Assembly (NCBI GenBank): GCA_013288845.1
Contig: JABDBB010000009.1
Coordinates: 1-34,612, forward strand
From: Chlamydiota bacterium
GTDB lineage: Bacteria > Chlamydiota > Chlamydiia > Chlamydiales > Criblamydiaceae
Direction of reading: 5' to 3'
DNA length: 34,612 nt
Below are positions 32,001 to 34,612 of the stretch, piece by piece; position 1 is the first letter of the stretch, and each line of letters begins with the position of its first letter. Position numbers and translations under genes: made by a program. The notes under the pieces are model-generated. The model worked only from the letters and a program-made list of their open reading frames with translations. It had not been told where the DNA came from and did not search any database.

Positions 32001-34612
32001 TTGCTCCGGTAATTCCGGATTCTCCGGCATCCTGAATTCCGTTTCCGTTGGTGTCATTCCAAAGGAAAGTGGTCAATGTGCCGGTGGAACTGATCAATCC
32101 GAGATCTATATTGGTGATGTTAACTCCCGCTGCAATGATGACCGGGACGAATGTTGTTCTTGTGGTGGGAAATCCGACTACAAATCCGGTTGCATCGCTG
32201 TCGACATTTCCGTCATTTCCGGCGTGTTCAATAGTAGGGGTATAGTTATTGCTGTAGGTCCATGTCAGGTTATATGATCCGGGAATAATCCCTGTAAATG
32301 TATAGGTTCCGTTTCCGTTATCAATACCTGTGTATGACAGGGAACTCGATGAACTATTTAATAACACTGAGAGTCCGGTAATTCCCGATTCTCCGGCATC
32401 TTGAATTCCGTTGCCGTTTGTATCATTCCATAGGAAGGTGGTTAACGTGCCGTTAGAACTGACTAATCCGAGATCTAGATTGGTGATATTAGCTCCTGCC
32501 GCAATGACGACGCCGGAAATAAATGTTGTTCTTGTGATTCCGGTGGTGAATCCGGTTGCATCGCTGTCGACATTTCCGTCATTTCCGGCGTGTTCAATAG
32601 TGGGGGTATAATTATTGCTGTAGGTCCATGTCAGATTATATGTTCCGGGAGCAATCCCTGTAAATGTATAGGTTCCGTTTCCGTTATCAATTCCTACGTT
32701 GGATCCGAGCTGTACGAGAGCTCCGGTAATTCCGGATTCTCCGGCATCCTGAATTCCGTTTCCGTTGGTGTCATTCCAAAGAAATGTTGTCAATGTACCT
32801 GTGGAGCTGATCAATCCGAGGTCTACATCGGAAATGGCACTTCCCGAAGCGATTACAATTCCCGCTACAGAAGTACTTCTTGTTCCGGTTCCGGAGGTGA
32901 ATCCGATGCCGTCGCTGTCAAAATTATCATTACTGCCTATATTGGCGAGTGTGGGAGTTTTGGTATTGCTGTAGGTCCAGGTCAGTGTATACACTCCGGG
33001 ATTAATTCCGGTGAATGTATAGGTTCCGTCCTGATGATCTATTCCGGTATAAGAGGTCCCTGTGCTTGATGTGAGGACTACATTGGCTCCTGTTACTCCG
33101 GATTCTCCTGCGTCTTGAAGACCGTTTCCGTTTGTATCATTCCAAATGTAGGTGGTGAATGTTGCGGGTTCAGGGACAAATCCGGCATTGATGTTGTTGA
33201 TGTTGAAATTGTTATTTAAGGTAAATAAAGCGGAACGGGCAAATCCTCCCTGAACGGAGACGGCATCACTATCTAGGGCGTCGGATACGGAAGCAACTTT
33301 AGGCAATGTCACGGTATTTCCGTTGGGAAGTTGCCATTCTAAATAATAACTTCCGGGAACAATCGATGTTCCGTTAAAATCCATAATTCCCGAGTAATTT
33401 CCGAGACCGTCACCGGTGAGGGCTTTTACAAATACTCCTCCCGCAGTAAATAAATTGACGGTTAAACCGGAAATTCCCGATTCACCCGGATCTTTGGCTC
33501 CGTTATGATTCGTATCATTCCACACAGAGGTATTGATTGTGGCAAACTGTGTAATGAGTCCGAGGTCGATATTTTCATTTCCGGTATTGGCGACTACGTT
33601 AAAATTTTGTGAAAAGGCATTAGGAGCTATATATAAAGCCGGATTTGCATCGCTATCTAAGGAAGAAGAGGTTCCTCCTAATGTCGCATAAGCTGTGAGA
33701 CTTTGTGCACCGGGAAAAGGGACTGTCCAACGAATTTGATAGGCTCCGGGAATGACTCCTGCAAAGATAGCGTGTCCGGTACTGTCTGTCGTGGCTGTAG
33801 CGACAGGAACTTGAGTTTGTGATTGAAATAATGCTACGCTGATGCCCTCAATTCCGGATTCTCCCGGATCCTGAATGCCGTTAGGAGTCGTAGTATCTCT
33901 CCATACATAAGTGCTGACGCTACTACGAATAAATCCTGCATCGATATCGGTAATCACCTGACTGTTTGTCACGGTAAAGGAATCGGATACGGCAACGCGT
34001 TGTGAACCGATAAGTGTAATGTGGTCGGCATCGCTGTCAAATGCGGGAACAAGTCCTCCCAGTATGTGTAAAGGAGATATTCCTGTCGTGATTTCCGGAA
34101 TGGCCCAAGTTATGTGATAGCTTCCGGGTGCTAACGAGGAAAATGTAGAGAATCCGGATGCATCGGTTATTCCCGTTGCTACAATAGCGCCTGTATTGTC
34201 GCTGACTAAATCTACCGCAATACCTGCTATGCCCGGCTCGTTTCCTCCTTGGAATCCGTTGCCGTCCAAATCATTCCATACTCGGGTTTGCACCGAAGAT
34301 AAGAAATCATTGTCTATATTGGTTAAAGTAAGTGTGTTCAGATGTCCTATCGAGTAGTTGGCATCGCTGCTTGAGGTAATAGCCGAGCTAAGCGAATAAT
34401 TTTGATTTCCGTCTATAATGTTATCGTCGACACCTGCAACTTGCAATACTTGGGGTATATTCCAATTTAAATTGGTAAAGGTGAGTATCTTTGTAATTCC
34501 TCCGCCGACAAATTGTCCTTCAGTACTGTCGTTGATCGTAAAGGTGACGTTGACGGAGCCGATCGGTTGGCTGTTTAAATTGACGGCAATAAGAGCGGTT
34601 TGAGTGCCGGCT
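29059..34612 (-). CDS. Giant surface protein with 14 SdrD B-like repeats (5' end outside the window)
   Basis: The frame is open from the right window edge to the stop at 29059-29061, giving at least 1850 residues. The true start lies beyond 34612; the in-frame TTG at 34446 is inside a domain and is not a start. At the window edge the sequence resembles a Calx-beta-type unit (VNVTFTINDSTEGQFVGGG, then LTFTNLNWNIPQVLQVAGVD). After it come 14 SdrD B-like (Cna B-fold) repeats of about 115-140 residues, each opening with a Ca-binding-type loop such as FLWNDTNGNGIQDAGESGIT and containing a PGTYNLTWTYS strand and a NVDSDATGF-like segment. No LPXTG, barrel or other anchor is seen at the C-terminus, which ends NIDMGLVIQ. 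Such stalk-like proteins act in adhesion. How it reaches the surface is unknown. Confidence 0.9.
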   Translation of the reverse strand, partial: AGTQTALIAVNLNSQPIGSVNVTFTINDSTEGQFVGGGITKILTFTNLNWNIPQVLQVAGVDDNIIDGNQNYSLSSAITSSSDANYSIGHLNTLTLTNIDNDFLSSVQTRVWNDLDGNGFQGGNEPGIAGIAVDLVSDNTGAIVATGITDASGFSTFSSLAPGSYHITWAIPEITTGISPLHILGGLVPAFDSDADHITLIGSQRVAVSDSFTVTNSQVITDIDAGFIRSSVSTYVWRDTTTPNGIQDPGESGIEGISVALFQSQTQVPVATATTDSTGHAIFAGVIPGAYQIRWTVPFPGAQSLTAYATLGGTSSSLDSDANPALYIAPNAFSQNFNVVANTGNENIDLGLITQFATINTSVWNDTNHNGAKDPGESGISGLTVNLFTAGGVFVKALTGDGLGNYSGIMDFNGTSIVPGSYYLEWQLPNGNTVTLPKVASVSDALDSDAVSVQGGFARSALFTLNNNFNINNINAGFVPEPATFTTYIWNDTNGNGLQDAGESGVTGANVVLTSSTGTSYTGIDHQDGTYTFTGINPGVYTLTWTYSNTKTPTLANIGSNDNFDSDGIGFTSGTGTRSTSVAGIVIASGSAISDVDLGLISSTGTLTTFLWNDTNGNGIQDAGESGITGALVQLGSNVGIDNGNGTYTFTGIAPGTYNLTWTYSNNYTPTIEHAGNDGNVDSDATGFTTGITRTTFISGVVIAAGANITNLDLGLVSSNGTLTTFLWNDTNGNGIQDAGESGITGLSVLLNSSSSSLSYTGIDNGNGTYTFTGIIPGSYNLTWTYSNNYTPTIEHAGNDGNVDSDATGFVVGFPTTRTTFVPVIIAAGVNITNIDLGLISSTGTLTTFLWNDTNGNGIQDAGESGITGATVMLGSNIGTDNHDGTYTFAGVAPGIYNLTWTYSNTNTPTIAHAGNNGNFDSDATGFTDGVAGRTTLFSGIVIAAGSNITNIDLGLKSATGTLTTFLWIDTNANGIQDAGEPGITGATVMLGSNIGTDNHNGTYTFTGVAPGIYNLTWTYSTGDIPTIAHAGNNGNFDSDATGFTDGVAGRTTVFSGIVMAAGSNITNIDLGLISATSALTTAIWNDTNGNGLKDAGESGVTGANVTLLSTTGQTYTGLDNLSGQYLFAGITPGTYTLIWTYSNTKIPTIPDVGSNDNFNSAGIGYTAGAGINTTSVPGIVIGAGSNITTFNLGLILPQATSVSTFVWTDNNNNGWQDASPLPNVFEPGIPQIQVMLVNDNNAALDVSGITNAQGGLVFGNLTPGTYHLEYNSTQLPDYGIAIKNVYGTNSDFDSDIFASSNTTNPGWVRTVSFQVALGQKTSLYDAGFVPRTVNTFIWNDLNHNGIFDSTEPVITGATVYVDAYDSSSNLIAQLPMVSLGGGNYSYRGIPDIGATLNSQVIDHYLIQWQLGATLQPAMETTVGKDTYALSQSDPNTGIFATAPVLSSTVLNATNFGAPGATIQLNTGFVSTNSLTTFVWNDLNRNGIQDPGEPGIAGVEVDLFTATGGFYAQASYAGNGQYYFTHIADGNYILKYNYSRTFLPTLANVGTNDNIDNDGIGFVDTGAPTILTTINNIAINQSSHITNVDLGLATTNSLTTFVWNDLNGNGIQDAGEPGLSSGVVVTLSNGTNTYSPINVGGGIYIFEGMVPGTYNLTYFYSNTLLPTIPHAGTNSNVDSDGVGYTNPDTNANPNLPFFTTIPNIVINQTTVITHTDLGLINPNSLTTFVWNDTNSNGLQDPGEPGIDGLTVLLQNGPTTLTATPLGNGQYSFNNIPTSILSYQLVYKNIPSMYTLTIPNAQNNSEDNIDSDVVSLVQFPPPQPSVANSSDINFDQQGIIITNIDMGLVIQ
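29390..34290 (-). repeat. Tandem SdrD B-like domain repeats within the giant gene, about 350-430 bp each
   Basis: Fourteen units are marked by the coding for WND.N.NG..D.GE, found near 34260, 33885, 33500, 33120, 32758, 32405, 32040, 31690, 31330, 30970, 30573, 30145, 29785 and 29421. The four units between about 31660 and 32830 are nearly identical at the DNA level, while outer units have diverged. Unit 10 (about 30970) carries an insert (DASPLPNVFEPGI), and the unit near 30573 has a longer body. The pattern indicates growth by internal duplication. Confidence 0.9.

Noticed and set aside
29066..33069. Many open frames on the + strand opposite the giant repeat gene, up to about 159 residues
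   Set aside because: They repeat with the period of the SdrD-like units and are complements of that coding sequence; none has a family match or a consistent ribosome site.
34418..34603. Possible start of the giant gene at the TTG at 34446
   Set aside because: The frame stays open to the window edge and the upstream residues form part of a Calx-beta-like domain, so the real start lies outside the window.
1..34612. tRNA genes, rRNA genes, prophage or a complete defence system
   Set aside because: No cloverleaf-like sequence, rRNA segment, phage structural gene or defence gene set was recognised; the Ulp1-like protease and HigA alone do not make such a system.

Overview
The window looks like chromosomal DNA of a Chlamydiae member outside the genus Chlamydia, i.e. 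an environmental or amoeba-associated lineage such as the Parachlamydia/Waddlia/Simkania group. The call rests on several chlamydia-typical genes: a UPF0158 protein like C. trachomatis CT_429, a coiled-coil zinc-ribbon protein of the CT398 type next to the RNase P RNA gene, neighbouring dnaN and recF, apbE next to folD, an exbB/exbD pair, and a Ulp1-like protease resembling chlamydial deubiquitinase effectors. Genus or species cannot be fixed from the sequence alone.

Layout. 1-923: accessory end with a dispersed repeat, a GGGGTCAGGCCTGA palindrome, an intact HigA-type antitoxin and the decayed remains of its HigB toxin. 924-1691 (+): RlmB-type rRNA methyltransferase. 1694-10499 (-): an envelope-lipid block with tamA, tamB, mlaE, mlaF, mlaD and yqgE, all read leftward. 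10550-11332 (-): Ulp1/C48-family cysteine protease, probable host-directed effector, divergent from dnaN-recF (11549-13725, +). 13805-14110: a small one-helix membrane protein. 14156-14352: a 197-bp element with 63-67-bp inverted arms. 14373-15728 (-): unrecognised 451-residue protein. 16005-16253 (+): small acidic protein. 16312-18206 (-): apbE and folD overlapping by 28 bp, preceded by a small exported protein gene (18277-18723). 18891-19424 (+): DUF2937 membrane protein. 19472-20821 (-): rlmD. 20959-21867 (+): an exported family-92-like glycosyltransferase, ending at a strong bidirectional hairpin terminator. 21917-23500 (-): a large helical protein of unknown function. 23614-24846 (-): exbB/tolQ and exbD. 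25032-26110 (-): TMEM14-family membrane protein and dienelactone hydrolase. 26208-26426: two facing arrays of 9-bp repeats. 26451-27632 (-): UPF0158 protein with an AT-hook and a Lys/Pro-rich tail. 27875-28681 (+): CT398-like protein. 28690-29046 (+): rnpB. 29059-34612 (-): 3' part of a giant surface-protein gene built from 14 SdrD B-like repeats, running off the right edge.

How the parts fit. Most of the window is core chlamydial housekeeping: DNA replication and repair, rRNA modification, one-carbon metabolism, flavinylation, Tol/Exb energisation and RNase P. TamAB and MlaEFD both belong to systems linked to phospholipid movement between inner and outer membrane, and here they form one co-directional block. 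The candidate host-facing or accessory components are the Ulp1-like protease, the 527-residue helical protein, the exported glycosyltransferase and the giant repeat protein. The most unusual non-coding structures are the paired inverted 9-bp arrays and the long-armed element at 14156-14352. No complete new defence or mobile system was identified.
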